From Verrucomicrobiaceae bacterium (lineage in GTDB: Bacteria; Verrucomicrobiota; Verrucomicrobiia; Verrucomicrobiales; DEV007): a stretch of 64,000 bases of DNA. The translations under genes were made by a program, and so were the position numbers. Positions 43,202-52,116 of the stretch are shown here, piece after piece. The notes under the pieces are model-generated. The model saw nothing but the letters and a program-made list of their open reading frames with translations. It had not been told where the DNA came from and did not search any database. Numbering within the stretch: position 1 is the stretch's first letter; each line of letters begins with the position of its first letter. The DNA lies in NCBI GenBank assembly GCA_024229495.1, contig JAAESJ010000559.1, positions 1-64,000 on the forward strand, written 5' to 3'.

Positions 43202-44512
43202 CCAGCGCACAAGGCGCCTGAACCATTGAGCGATGTAACAAAGCGAAATTACCGGGAATTTCATGGCCAATCCAGGGTCAAACCGCAGATTGCCGTAAGC
43301 AACAAGGCAATTCAGCAAGTCTCTGGCTGTGGATTCCTTAGCAAACATTTTAGAAGCATGCCCGTAACCCGCTATCCCCATGCGACGACACAATTCATTG
43401 TCTGCTAATAAGGATGCTAATGCATGAGCAAAAGCATCCGGGTCACGCTCCTCGGTGAGCAACCCGGTATTACCCTCAACCACCATCTCTGGCACCCCCG
43501 CCAAACGGGTCGAGACACAAGGCAACCCGCTTGCCATGGCCTCCATGATGACCGTCGGCAAATTATCCTTGCCACCCGCCTTCTCCGTGACGCAAGGCAA
43601 AGCAAAAATCGTGGCCTCTTCCAGGATTTCTACGATCTCGGACTGGTTCCTAGATCCTGCAAGTTGCAGCCGATCACTGCAGCCCAACCGTTCAATGAGT
43701 TGCTCCAATTCCTCCCTCATTGGACCATCACCGACAATCAATACCCTGAATGGTTGCCCGTGAATTTCCTTCAGCCGGGCCACTGACTTCACCAGATCAT
43801 CAAAACCCTTTTTCTCTATCAATCTTCCAACACTAACCACCAATGGCACATCAGTGCCCTCCCGCCCTTTCCTCTCCCGGGAAAAAGACAGCATATCTAT
43901 TCCATTGTAAACACGCCTGATTTTGCGACGTTGACGGGGGAATCTCTCACCAAGCCAGGCTGCGGTATAATCACTAACCGTAACGACAGCCGCAGCCTCC
44001 TGCATAAGGTCCTCCAGTTTCACGGGAAAAGCCGTTGGTTCAAAAATATCATTGGCGTGGCCTGTAAAGGAGAAACTCAATCCATATAAGTTTTTCAACC
44101 AATAGCCACAACGTGCTCCAATTCCGGCAAAATGAGAATGCGCATGTCGAACTCCACACTCGCGCATCTTCATCCCGATATAAATCGCTTCGTAAATACG
44201 GTTCTTATCCCCTCTTTCGCCCCAATGCCTCAATGTCAATACCGCCTTTTTTGGAAGGTCTCCCTGTTTTTTCCATTCATTAACAATCGCCACCAATTCA
44301 TTGCGAGGGGGCAAAACATGAACCATCTCCCTCAGTTCCGGTGAGAAATGTTCCTTTAACGACTCATCGCTCGTGTCTCTTATTGAAAACACCAAGGGCC
44401 TCAGTCCCATACGCCTCAGTTCATTCACCTCACGGACACAAAAGGTCTGAGTAAACGTGGGAAAGCGTTCAAAGACGTATGCGAAATGGTAGCACGGTAA
44501 GCCCGGCATCAA
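43139..44512 (-). CDS. Group 1 (GT4) glycosyltransferase
   Basis: 457 residues. Two Rossmann domains of GT-B type. The N-terminal part reads F-E-R-F-P-T-F-T-Q-T-F and R-H-A-H-S-H-F-A-G (typical of WcaL/AmsK-like exopolysaccharide transferases). The C-terminal Glycos_transf_1 domain has S-V-G-R-L-I-E-K-K-G-F-D, V-G-D-G-P-M-R and the E-x7-E motif P-T-V-I-M-E-A-M-A-S-G-L-P-C-V. It uses a nucleotide-sugar donor for exo- or capsular polysaccharide. The last ~40 residues form an extra basic tail that overlaps bioF. Confidence 0.9.
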   Translation of the reverse strand: MMPGLPCYHFAYVFERFPTFTQTFCVREVNELRRMGLRPLVFSIRDTSDESLKEHFSPELREMVHVLPPRNELVAIVNEWKKQGDLPKKAVLTLRHWGERGDKNRIYEAIYIGMKMRECGVRHAHSHFAGIGARCGYWLKNLYGLSFSFTGHANDIFEPTAFPVKLEDLMQEAAAVVTVSDYTAAWLGERFPRQRRKIRRVYNGIDMLSFSRERKGREGTDVPLVVSVGRLIEKKGFDDLVKSVARLKEIHGQPFRVLIVGDGPMREELEQLIERLGCSDRLQLAGSRNQSEIVEILEEATIFALPCVTEKAGGKDNLPTVIMEAMASGLPCVSTRLAGVPEMVVEGNTGLLTEERDPDAFAHALASLLADNELCRRMGIAGYGHASKMFAKESTARDLLNCLVAYGNLRFDPGLAMKFPVISLCYIAQWFRRLVRWSRGGGKSKFPGIEETFKLIS

Positions 44513-44565
44513 CGGGGAATTAGGTTAGGATAGCGTCACAGTCAACTATCAACCACAACATGAAG

Positions 44566-44952
44566 CTATCGCTTAAGACGAAAAGGCGTACCACAATACA
44601 TGCAATTAAACCGCCCAAAAAGAGCGGCATCAACAAACAAGCTGCTTATGTAGCCAAAAGGACGCCGCCGGATGGCTTCACGGTGCTTGTGACACTGGCT
44701 GCTATGTATAACCTTGCCGTGGCATAGAGGACACGAAACCGAACGGGAATGCCCCCACCTTAGCAACTGTATTCCGGCAAACGCACAAGCCATTCCAATG
44801 AATATTACGCCATACGTCTTGCCAACAAGAAAAGTTAACATCAGGGCTACGATTCCCGTCAGCACCACTAAGCACTGAAACGCCCACAGTATCATGCCGA
44901 TCCATATTGATGATGACTTGGGAAAGTGTCGGGCAGAAGCTTGTAATGGCAT
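44566..44952 (-). CDS. Membrane protein with C-terminal zinc ribbon (hypothetical)
   Basis: 128 residues. Two hydrophobic helices (about 17-40 and 46-64) are followed by a cytosolic-type domain with two Cys pairs, C-P-L-C-H-G and C-M-Y-C-G, which can bind one zinc, and a basic end. No family recognised. It lies between the glycosyltransferase and the divergent epimerase; no operon link is evident. In layout it resembles the zinc-ribbon gene at 7121-7564 in reverse order. Confidence 0.6.
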   Translation of the reverse strand: MPLQASARHFPKSSSIWIGMILWAFQCLVVLTGIVALMLTFLVGKTYGVIFIGMACAFAGIQLLRWGHSRSVSCPLCHGKVIHSSQCHKHREAIRRRPFGYISSLFVDAALFGRFNCMYCGTPFRLKR

Positions 44953-45099
44953 AGCTAAAATCTATGGATAAGCAGTGACTATTTGATAATTCCCATTTAT
45001 TTATTTCGCAAACCCAAAATACCTGAAAAGCCAAAATAATTGGAAGACTTAAGCAACCTATGGTTGCCCGTAATCCTCTAGCAGTGTTTGGTTATCACC

Positions 45100-46083
45100 A
45101 TGCGAATTCTTATCACAGGAGCCACTGGGAAGGTTGGAGGAGTTTTTTTAAAAAAAATCCTCAGTGACCAGAACCATCAGGACACCCGCATCGTGGCACT
45201 GTGCCACAATCGCAAAGTAGCCGCTCACGAGCGCGTAGAGGTCATTCAAGGCTCAATTGCAGATCGCGATACCGTTAAAAAAGCAACTCGGGACATCACT
45301 CACGTATTACACCTCGCAACCTGCAAGGAAACTCCTGAGGACGTCATGGATGTAACTGTTAAGGGCCTTTTCTGGTTACTTGAGGAATGCCAACAGAACC
45401 CTGCATTTGAACAGTTTATCCTTATTGGAGGAGACGCCTCCATGGGGCATTTCTTCTACCCACACCACATTCCGGTCACAGAAAATCAACCGCACAGCGC
45501 TTATCCTGGATGTTATGCGCTTTCCAAGGTGATCGAGGAAGTAATGCTAGAACAATACCAGATTCAGTATGGCTTTCCAGGATGCTGCCTGCGCGCGCCG
45601 TGGATTATGGAAAAAGACGATTTCAAGTTTAGCCTAACCTTCGGTAAGGATGTCTTTGGCGGTCCCTACTGGCGTGAACTTGTCGGCGAAGAAAAAGCTG
45701 AGGCATACCTTGAACAGAATACCATACCTATAATGACCGATAGCGAAGGGGTTCCTGTTAAACGAAACTTTGTGCATGTCGATGACCTTGTGAACGCAAT
45801 CCTTGCCGCCATCTCCCAACCTCAAAAAGCCATTGGCGAGACTTTTAACATTTGCATGGATGAGCCTGTAGATTATGGACATGTCGCTGAATACCTGAAG
45901 CAAACCAGGAATATTGGAAGCGTGGCGGTTGAAACTCCTTACCACTCCACCTGGCTGGATAATTCCAAGGCGAAATTCATGCTCAACTGGAATCCTAAAG
46001 TTGATCTAAGGCAACTCATCGACCTTGCATGGGATTTTAATAGACCCGCCAATCAATCAAGGAAAATATGGTATCCAGGATAG
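45100..46083 (+). CDS. NAD(P)-dependent epimerase/dehydratase (extended SDR)
   Basis: 327 residues from ATG 45100 (a TTG at 45088 adds four residues). R-I-L-I-T-G-A-T-G-K-V-G-G is the Rossmann turn and Y-A-L-S-K supplies the catalytic Tyr and Lys. R-A-P-W-I-M-E and R-N-F-V-H-V-D-D-L-V are the substrate-side motifs seen in sugar-nucleotide epimerases. The substrate cannot be assigned. A GCAACC-TAT-GGTTGC inverted repeat lies at 45053-45067 in its leader. The next gene begins right after its stop. Confidence 0.85.
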   Translation: MRILITGATGKVGGVFLKKILSDQNHQDTRIVALCHNRKVAAHERVEVIQGSIADRDTVKKATRDITHVLHLATCKETPEDVMDVTVKGLFWLLEECQQNPAFEQFILIGGDASMGHFFYPHHIPVTENQPHSAYPGCYALSKVIEEVMLEQYQIQYGFPGCCLRAPWIMEKDDFKFSLTFGKDVFGGPYWRELVGEEKAEAYLEQNTIPIMTDSEGVPVKRNFVHVDDLVNAILAAISQPQKAIGETFNICMDEPVDYGHVAEYLKQTRNIGSVAVETPYHSTWLDNSKAKFMLNWNPKVDLRQLIDLAWDFNRPANQSRKIWYPG

Positions 46084-46085
46084 TC

Positions 46086-47324
46086 ATGACCAACAAATTC
46101 TCGCTGATCAACCTTTCCATCCTGCTCTGCCTTGTTGTTCCTGCCAAAGCAGGCGACTGGCCACAATTCCTTGGTGTATATCGCAATGGAAGTACTCATG
46201 ATGAAAGCCTTCGCCCTGAGTTTACCGGAAATGAGCCGGAGATCGTCTGGAAACACAAACTCGGCAGCGGTTTTTCCGGTCCCGTCGTGAGCGAAGGTAA
46301 CGTCTTTATTTTTCACCGTCAGGACAACCGGGCGGTGCTTGAAGCGCTCTCCACAAAAAACGGCGAGGTGAAATGGACCTTCAGCTACATCTCAACCTAT
46401 CGCGATGACTTCGGGTTCGACAACGGCCCACGCTCAGTCCCCTTGGTCCATGAAAAGAAAATATATCTGTTGGGTGCTGAAGGAATCGCTCACTGTATTG
46501 ACTCCTTCACAGGGGAATGCATCTGGTCAGTCGACTTACAGGAAAAACTGGGTTCGACAAAGGGATTCTTCGGCCGTGCATCCTCACCAATTATTATCGA
46601 GAATACTCTAATCCTGCAAATTGGGGGGAAGGGTGCCGGCATTGTTGGCTTAGAACCCAAAACCGGCAATCTAAAGTGGAAGGCAACGGATCATGAAGCC
46701 GGTTACGCATCTCCTGTCGCAGCAGACATATCCGGGCAGAAAATTGCGGTGTGCTTCACCCGCAACGGTCTGGTGTGCCTAGACCCCGCCACCGGGAACG
46801 TTATCATTGACCAACCCCATCGTTCATCAATGCATGCCTCCGTAAATGCGGCCAGCCCGATCATCACCTCTCCCGGTAAGGTTTTTATCTCCGCATGCTA
46901 TGGAGTCGGTGCCACGCTATGGAAGATTTCTCCACAGAAAAAAACACTTAACACTCTATGGAAAACCAACCAGAAATTGGATTGCCACTATGCCACCCCG
47001 ATAAATTTTGAGGGTCACTTGATTGGATTCCACGGCCGCCAGGAAACGGGCACTGAATTGCGTTGCATTGATTTACTAACCGGCGAGGTGAAATGGCAAT
47101 CAGGCCGAATGGCAGCAGGAAGCATCACTCTTGCTGGGAAAACTCTCGTCATCCTTACAGAACGCGGGGAGCTCATCCTCGCAGAAGCCAATAAAGGGGC
47201 TTTTAAGCCGGCTGCACGAGGCCAGATACTGGGAACCGATACCCGGGCGATGCCAGCCCTGAGCAATGGTCAACTTTTTGCCCGTGATAAACGCCAATTG
47301 GTATGCGTTAAACTTAATCCTTAA
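46086..47324 (+). CDS. Secreted PQQ-like beta-propeller (outer-membrane assembly/WD40-like) protein
   Basis: 412 residues from ATG 46086, placing a signal peptide directly at the start (F-S-L-I-N-L-S-I-L-L...A-K-A-G-D-W). An ATG at 46068 overlaps the epimerase. G-D-W-P-Q-F-L-G and the blades N-G-E-V-K-W-T-F, T-G-N-L-K-W-K and T-G-E-V-K-W-Q identify the PQQ_2 propeller family that is very common in PVC genomes, usually of unknown role. Probably periplasmic; no quinoprotein catalytic Asp is evident. Confidence 0.85.
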   Translation: MTNKFSLINLSILLCLVVPAKAGDWPQFLGVYRNGSTHDESLRPEFTGNEPEIVWKHKLGSGFSGPVVSEGNVFIFHRQDNRAVLEALSTKNGEVKWTFSYISTYRDDFGFDNGPRSVPLVHEKKIYLLGAEGIAHCIDSFTGECIWSVDLQEKLGSTKGFFGRASSPIIIENTLILQIGGKGAGIVGLEPKTGNLKWKATDHEAGYASPVAADISGQKIAVCFTRNGLVCLDPATGNVIIDQPHRSSMHASVNAASPIITSPGKVFISACYGVGATLWKISPQKKTLNTLWKTNQKLDCHYATPINFEGHLIGFHGRQETGTELRCIDLLTGEVKWQSGRMAAGSITLAGKTLVILTERGELILAEANKGAFKPAARGQILGTDTRAMPALSNGQLFARDKRQLVCVKLNP

Positions 47325-47355
47325 CAACTTCACAAAAACCACCTACAACACCATC

Positions 47356-48405
47356 ATGATCCGTCAATTTATTGCATTCGTTTCCCTGATAACCGCCTCC
47401 CCCATCATCGCTCACGATGCTGATCATGAAAATGCCGCCGGGGAAATGGCAAAAGCCGCAAATCTATTTCTGGCTTCCCTCAATGATAAACAGCGTTCCA
47501 TGGCAACGTTCAAGCTGACAGACCAACACCGCGAGGAGTGGTACTTCATCCCGGACAAGTTCATCAAACCGGCCGGTAAAAGAAAAGGGCTTGTCATTAA
47601 GGACATGCAGCAGAACCAACGCCTCCTGGCGCACGCCTTGCTTGCTACTGCCATGAGTAACAAGGGATACGGACAAGCCACCACCACCATGACCCTTGAA
47701 TCTATTCTTCATGAACTGGAAAACAAAAACCCGATCAGGGACCCGGAGCTATACTACGTATCGGTCTTTGGTACACCTGGACCGGAAAAAACATGGGCAT
47801 GGAGGTTCGAAGGGCATCATCTTTCCATCAATGTTGCCGTGGCCAAGGGAGAGGCGTTTTCCGTGACTCCTTCATTTTTCGGGACAAATCCAGCACGATC
47901 CACGAGCGGCCCATTCAAGGGGCTTGAAGTGCTTGAGCATGAACAGGAACTTGCTCTTGCTCTCGTGAAATCCTTGAATGCCGAACAGCTCAAACTCGCC
48001 ACGCTTGCCGCAAAAGCTCCGGCTGACATCATCACCAAGCAACAACCTCGTGCAAACAGGAAAACCTTCCTTCCTGTTAAGGGTATCCCTTACCAGACAC
48101 TCAACACCAAGCAACAAGGCATGTTACTGAGTCTCCTCTCGCATTATGCATCAAAATACCGACCGGAGATTGTTGATGAGATTAACAGTCGCAAGCCTAT
48201 CGACGGGAACAAGAAACTGCACTTTGCATGGGCTGGAGGGCACGAGCGAAATACAGGGCATTACTACCGCATCCAAAGCAAGGATTTCCTATTCGAATAC
48301 GATAATACACAAAACGGGGCCAATCATGTGCACGCCGTCTGGCGGGACTTTGACGGTGACTTCGGTCGCGACCTGCTCAAGGAGCACCACAAGGGCGAGC
48401 ACTAA
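47356..48405 (+). CDS. DUF3500 secreted protein
   Basis: 349 residues from ATG 47356, which opens a signal peptide (I-A-F-V-S-L-I-T-A-S-P-I-I-A). Matches DUF3500 by recollection: W-Y-F-I-P-D near residue 60, G-L-V-I-K-D-M-Q-Q-N-Q-R-L-L-A-H-A-L-L, G-Y-G-Q-A-T-T-T-M-T-L-E, W-A-W-R-F-E-G-H-H-L-S and the closing H-V-H-A-V-W-R-D. The conserved His/Trp set suggests an enzyme or metal-binding fold, but none has been assigned to my knowledge. Convergent with the cytochrome-like gene (4-bp overlap). Confidence 0.8.
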   Translation: MIRQFIAFVSLITASPIIAHDADHENAAGEMAKAANLFLASLNDKQRSMATFKLTDQHREEWYFIPDKFIKPAGKRKGLVIKDMQQNQRLLAHALLATAMSNKGYGQATTTMTLESILHELENKNPIRDPELYYVSVFGTPGPEKTWAWRFEGHHLSINVAVAKGEAFSVTPSFFGTNPARSTSGPFKGLEVLEHEQELALALVKSLNAEQLKLATLAAKAPADIITKQQPRANRKTFLPVKGIPYQTLNTKQQGMLLSLLSHYASKYRPEIVDEINSRKPIDGNKKLHFAWAGGHERNTGHYYRIQSKDFLFEYDNTQNGANHVHAVWRDFDGDFGRDLLKEHHKGEH

Positions 48406-49685
48406 AGAGCATCCTTAAACCCGGGCAAAGTATCGCCCAGAATCTCCAGGATCGCAGATCGTTCCCCAGGAACGAAATAGTCATAATCCTTCAACGGGGT
48501 TTGTGATGCAAGAATCTCGTGCAATCGACGAAAAATTGACTGCTTGAGAGCCTTGGGAAGCCCGCTGAATGATCTGGAGTGGATCATGTAGCTACAACGA
48601 TACCGGAACATCCTATCCTTCAGATCAAAGTCCCTGAGGGCGCGCCCCTTGCTATCGGCAACACGACGGGAAAGGAATGATTTAACAAATACACCATTCC
48701 CGCGCGTGGATTCCCCCCCAATGGTAGCCTCGTCCGCAAACAAGAGATGATTGACAACCTGCCTGGCAGCGAGATTAAGCGCCTTGATAACACTCTCCTG
48801 AGAATCGATGCCACCCCGCTTACCCGCTTGGGTAGCATCATGGATCGCCTGTCTCGCTATATAGGCTGCTTCCATCAATTTAAAATGCATACTGACCTGG
48901 TGATCCAATACAAGCAGGGCTGCTACATCACTGGTGGGGACAGGATATTTCGAAACGTCAAATACATCGCCTAATCCCGCCTGATGCACTGCATCATTGC
49001 GGATTAACTTCAACTCACCCTCATTCCGGGAAGCAATGGCATTACCCATGTGCTGTAATGCATCATGTCCCCCGGTCACGTACCACCCGCCCCAACGATC
49101 GCCCAACGGGACATGATGACCAACCCTGTCAAAGGAATCCACCGCCCTCAGACTTCTTCCCCTCGCATCCGGATAAACTGATCTAGCCAGTAACCCGGGA
49201 AGGAAATTGGTAGCGCTCCCGGCGTGGCACTGGATGCAAACCCTGTCCCGCACAAAGAGTTTCCCGCGCCGATCATCCAATTGACGTTGAAAAAAGAAAA
49301 CGGATCCCCTTTTCGGGTCAGAACTGGCTATTTCAATCCTGCCTTCGGGCATCCATCCCAAGTAGGTGTCTTCGTTGAAGAAGATTGCACGCGGATTAGC
49401 AGGAGTCACATTACCCCGTTGCAGACTGGTGCGCGAAAACACCAACACCTGAGACTCGACAGGTATACTAAGCTCCTTGAGTAATCGGCGGACCAGCGGC
49501 AACCCCGGCTCTTCACTGATCACCTTTTCCCCCTTGTCAACCTCAGCCAGCAACCGAGTCATGGGGTCGTTCATCTTAGCCGTCCAGTAATCATGTGGGG
49601 GTTGATCAAAATCATTGAAGAACTGAGCCCTCGCGAAGGCGGTGGACAAAGCCAAGATAAGCAGGACAAAGCGCAAATAATCCAC
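48402..49685 (-). CDS. Secreted mono-haem c-type protein of PVC type
   Basis: 427 residues from GTG 49685, chosen because it opens a signal peptide (Y-L-R-F-V-L-L-I-L-A-L...A-R-A-Q) and starts 13 bases after the upstream stop. The ATG at 49754 would overlap that gene by 56 bp. One C-I-Q-C-H haem-binding motif (about residues 150-154) lies inside an otherwise all-alpha/beta protein much larger than a normal cytochrome c. Conserved P-H-D-Y-W near the start and W-G-G-W-Y-V-T-G-G after the haem site. Electron carrier or haem-containing oxidase; the role is unknown. Confidence 0.75.
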   Translation of the reverse strand: MDYLRFVLLILALSTAFARAQFFNDFDQPPHDYWTAKMNDPMTRLLAEVDKGEKVISEEPGLPLVRRLLKELSIPVESQVLVFSRTSLQRGNVTPANPRAIFFNEDTYLGWMPEGRIEIASSDPKRGSVFFFQRQLDDRRGKLFVRDRVCIQCHAGSATNFLPGLLARSVYPDARGRSLRAVDSFDRVGHHVPLGDRWGGWYVTGGHDALQHMGNAIASRNEGELKLIRNDAVHQAGLGDVFDVSKYPVPTSDVAALLVLDHQVSMHFKLMEAAYIARQAIHDATQAGKRGGIDSQESVIKALNLAARQVVNHLLFADEATIGGESTRGNGVFVKSFLSRRVADSKGRALRDFDLKDRMFRYRCSYMIHSRSFSGLPKALKQSIFRRLHEILASQTPLKDYDYFVPGERSAILEILGDTLPGFKDAL

Positions 49686-49698
49686 AGGAATTTTAATG

Positions 49699-50682
49699 TT
49701 AAATACGATTGCGGCCGCGCTTTTCACGAATGTCCTGTATCTGATCAAGGACAAGGTTTATGCGAAGCACATTCGGGAAGGTGATCACCTCTCGATCAGC
49801 AACTTTCGGAGTTAAAATCAGGTCACCAGAACCAAATCCAAGTGCCATATGCTGCATGAAATTGTCACGCTTCTTCTCCATCACAACCCCTATGGAATCG
49901 TAGTTCTTTTCCCCCTCACCTATCTCGTTTACCATGGTGATCTGGGTCGGCAGGAAGTGAAAGAAACGGCGTATATCGAAAACAAACACCACCATGAGCC
50001 AGGGAAGAAAAAGCGCCACCCCCATAACCCGATAAAACCCTTGGTCTACATGGAGGCTAAGCCCGCCAAGATATTCAAATACATGAACCCACCAGTTTAA
50101 GACACTCAAGGCCAATCCAATGGCCAGCAACGTAACTGCAAAGACCACGGCCCACACGCCTCGAATGTTCACGCTTGTAAAAAACACAACCACCGCCAAC
50201 ACCAATAAATGCAACAGAGCCATCTGAGGCGGAGCAAACATGGCAGTGGCATTGTCAATATCTACCTGCGTGGAGATTCCAGGAAACTCGATGAGATCAC
50301 TAATCAGAAATGCCCCAACCCAAATAGGCCAATAGTACAGAATCTGGCTGTGACTGTAAAAAATAACACCATCAGATGATGAACGACGGCGCACGGAAAC
50401 ATACCACAATGAGCCAAAAATCGTCAACCCGGCGGCAAACGGAGTGATCAAAAAATGGCCAACGAATGCCGATCCTACCGATACAGCAAGAAACGCGGCG
50501 GCAAAAATTCCCAGTAAAAGTGAATTACTTATGCCTCCTTTTTTCCCCTTGGGGGATTGCTCAGTGCTTGCTCCCGGAGCCTCAGGCTGCTTATCCACAG
50601 AATCAGGAATCATGTCATCCTCAATCGCACGAGGGGGATCAGGAACTGGAGATCCCGGGGAAATTGCGTCTTCTTCACTCAT
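49699..50682 (-). CDS. Polytopic membrane protein with C-terminal soluble domain (hypothetical)
   Basis: 327 residues. A polar, Pro/Glu-rich N-terminal tail (1-50) is followed by about six hydrophobic helices (about 53-100 and 115-245). The C-terminal ~80 residues are soluble and beta-rich (G-S-G-D-L-I-L-T-P, R-E-V-I-T-F-P-N-V-L-R-I), resembling the PH-like domains that follow membrane helices in DUF304-type proteins. It precedes the mono-haem gene and probably shares its transcript. Function unknown. Confidence 0.65.
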   Translation of the reverse strand: MSEEDAISPGSPVPDPPRAIEDDMIPDSVDKQPEAPGASTEQSPKGKKGGISNSLLLGIFAAAFLAVSVGSAFVGHFLITPFAAGLTIFGSLWYVSVRRRSSSDGVIFYSHSQILYYWPIWVGAFLISDLIEFPGISTQVDIDNATAMFAPPQMALLHLLVLAVVVFFTSVNIRGVWAVVFAVTLLAIGLALSVLNWWVHVFEYLGGLSLHVDQGFYRVMGVALFLPWLMVVFVFDIRRFFHFLPTQITMVNEIGEGEKNYDSIGVVMEKKRDNFMQHMALGFGSGDLILTPKVADREVITFPNVLRINLVLDQIQDIREKRGRNRI

Positions 50683-50892
50683 AAGGATTATTCAATTAAA
50701 CTATGGCCAACTGTAGTCACTTACACGACTCCAGGTAACAAAATTCCTGCAAAGCTGCCGCCGATCACGAATTTTAATTGAACTAGAATACGGCAGGTAA
50801 CGTTCTATCTGCAAATTATATGCCATTTAGACAACTTTTCCGTTAAAAGTATCTTTCACTGCCCCAAGCCCTACCTAAGCCTAAATCAGCCA

Positions 50893-50914
50893 CTTTGTGA
50901 AAAATTTCACAAAG
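50893..50914. promoter_or_regulatory. Rex-type operator (redox-sensing repressor site) upstream of nuoBC
   Basis: A perfect 22-bp palindrome with 10-bp arms. Its core is TTGTGAA-AAAT-TTCACAA (50895-50912), identical to the TTGTGAA-N4-TTCACAA consensus of the Rex NADH/NAD+ sensor. It is 53 bp before the nuoB ATG. Rex represses NADH-oxidising genes when NAD+ is high. The promoter itself and a rex gene are not visible in the window. The minus-strand gene at 50682 is farther away, so nuoBC is the likely target. Confidence 0.75.
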
Positions 50915-50967
50915 AACTTGCCGCACCCTGCGCCAGACCTAGGTTTGATTTAATCAGGCAAAAGCCC

Positions 50968-51495
50968 ATGGCAACCGAAACTGCTCCCGCTGCTTACGAC
51001 TCAAAAATTGAGGGTAATATCATATTCACCCGACTCGATGCGGCAATCAACTGGATGCGCGGCAATTCCCTGTGGCCAATGCCAATGGGATTGGCTTGTT
51101 GCGCCATTGAATTGATGGCCACTGGTGCATCCCGCTTTGACATTTCTCGCTTCGGAGCCGAGGTCATGCGCTTCTCGCCACGGCAAAGTGACGTAATGAT
51201 CGTGGCGGGAACTGTCACCTACAAAATGGCTCTGGCTGTCAAGCGTATCTATGATCAGATGCCTGAACCCAAATGGGTGATCGCTATGGGCGCATGTGCA
51301 TCTTCTGGCGGGATGTACCGAAGCTATGCCGTATTACAAGGCATTGACAACCTGTTGCCTGTAGATGTCTACATCAGTGGATGCCCCCCGCGGCCAGAGG
51401 CACTGCTTGAAGGCCTCATGCGCCTGCAGGCGAAAATCGCGAAAGAGGATTCCCTGCTCGCGCAAAAACGCGAACTCCTAGATGACATAGGATAA
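50968..51495 (+). CDS. nuoB: NADH-quinone oxidoreductase subunit B
   Basis: 175 residues. All four ligands of the N2 [4Fe-4S] cluster are present: Cys 44 and Cys 45 (L-A-C-C-A-I-E), Cys 110 (M-G-A-C-A-S-S-G-G) and Cys 139 (I-S-G-C-P-P-R-P-E). Complex I Q-module subunit that passes electrons from NADH to quinone at the inner membrane. It is preceded by a Rex operator and followed 24 bp later by nuoC. nuoA is not upstream and nuoD does not follow, so this is an isolated nuoBC pair. Confidence 0.96.
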   Translation: MATETAPAAYDSKIEGNIIFTRLDAAINWMRGNSLWPMPMGLACCAIELMATGASRFDISRFGAEVMRFSPRQSDVMIVAGTVTYKMALAVKRIYDQMPEPKWVIAMGACASSGGMYRSYAVLQGIDNLLPVDVYISGCPPRPEALLEGLMRLQAKIAKEDSLLAQKRELLDDIG

Positions 51496-51519
51496 ATTTC
51501 CCTCTGCGAGAAAAACACT

Positions 51520-52095
51520 ATGGATGCTACGGAAGCCGCAAGTAAACTCGAACAGGAGCTCGAAGAGGATTTTCATGGTAGCACAGTGTTTCGGGGAGAA
51601 GTATCAGTGGTAATCCCGGATTCACGAATCAAGGACGCCCTTAAATTCTGCAGAGAAGCCCTCTCATTTGATTATCTCGTCGATCTCTCGGGAATCGACA
51701 ACATGGATGAAGAGCCACGCTACGGAGTTATCTACGAGCTATATTCCTACCAATACGGATGCCACCTGAGAATTAAAACAGGTGTCGATGAAGCGGAACG
51801 AGAATTACCATCGGTTGTTGATCTCTGGCCCACAGCCAACTGGCATGAGCGTGAAGCCTACGATATGTTCGGCATCACCTTTAAAGGACATCCCGACCTG
51901 CGACGAATCCTTATGTGGGAAGGTTATCCCTTCTTCCCGTTGCGCAAAGATTTCCCGCTAGCCGGAAAGCAAAGTGATATGCCGGATGTGGCATTCTCCG
52001 AGAGCGCGCCGCTTGAAGGCGGCCCTTTTGTCACCTCACCAACCTCTGCCGGCACTGACAAGCGCGAACCCCGCTCAAGGGAAACACATTCCTGA
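51520..52095 (+). CDS. nuoC: NADH-quinone oxidoreductase subunit C
   Basis: 191 residues. Complex I 30-kDa signature: W-H-E-R-E-A-Y-D-M-F-G-I followed by H-P-D-L-R-R-I-L and F-P-L-R-K-D-F-P. The N-terminal ~30 residues are acidic. The C-terminal ~30 (T-S-P-T-S-A-G-T-D) are polar and disordered, so the gene is not fused to nuoD. Peripheral arm subunit that contacts NuoB and NuoD. The adjacent gene is on the opposite strand. Confidence 0.95.
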   Translation: MDATEAASKLEQELEEDFHGSTVFRGEVSVVIPDSRIKDALKFCREALSFDYLVDLSGIDNMDEEPRYGVIYELYSYQYGCHLRIKTGVDEAERELPSVVDLWPTANWHEREAYDMFGITFKGHPDLRRILMWEGYPFFPLRKDFPLAGKQSDMPDVAFSESAPLEGGPFVTSPTSAGTDKREPRSRETHS

Positions 52096-52116
52096 TGGGA
52101 CTGAGTTTACAGGGAC

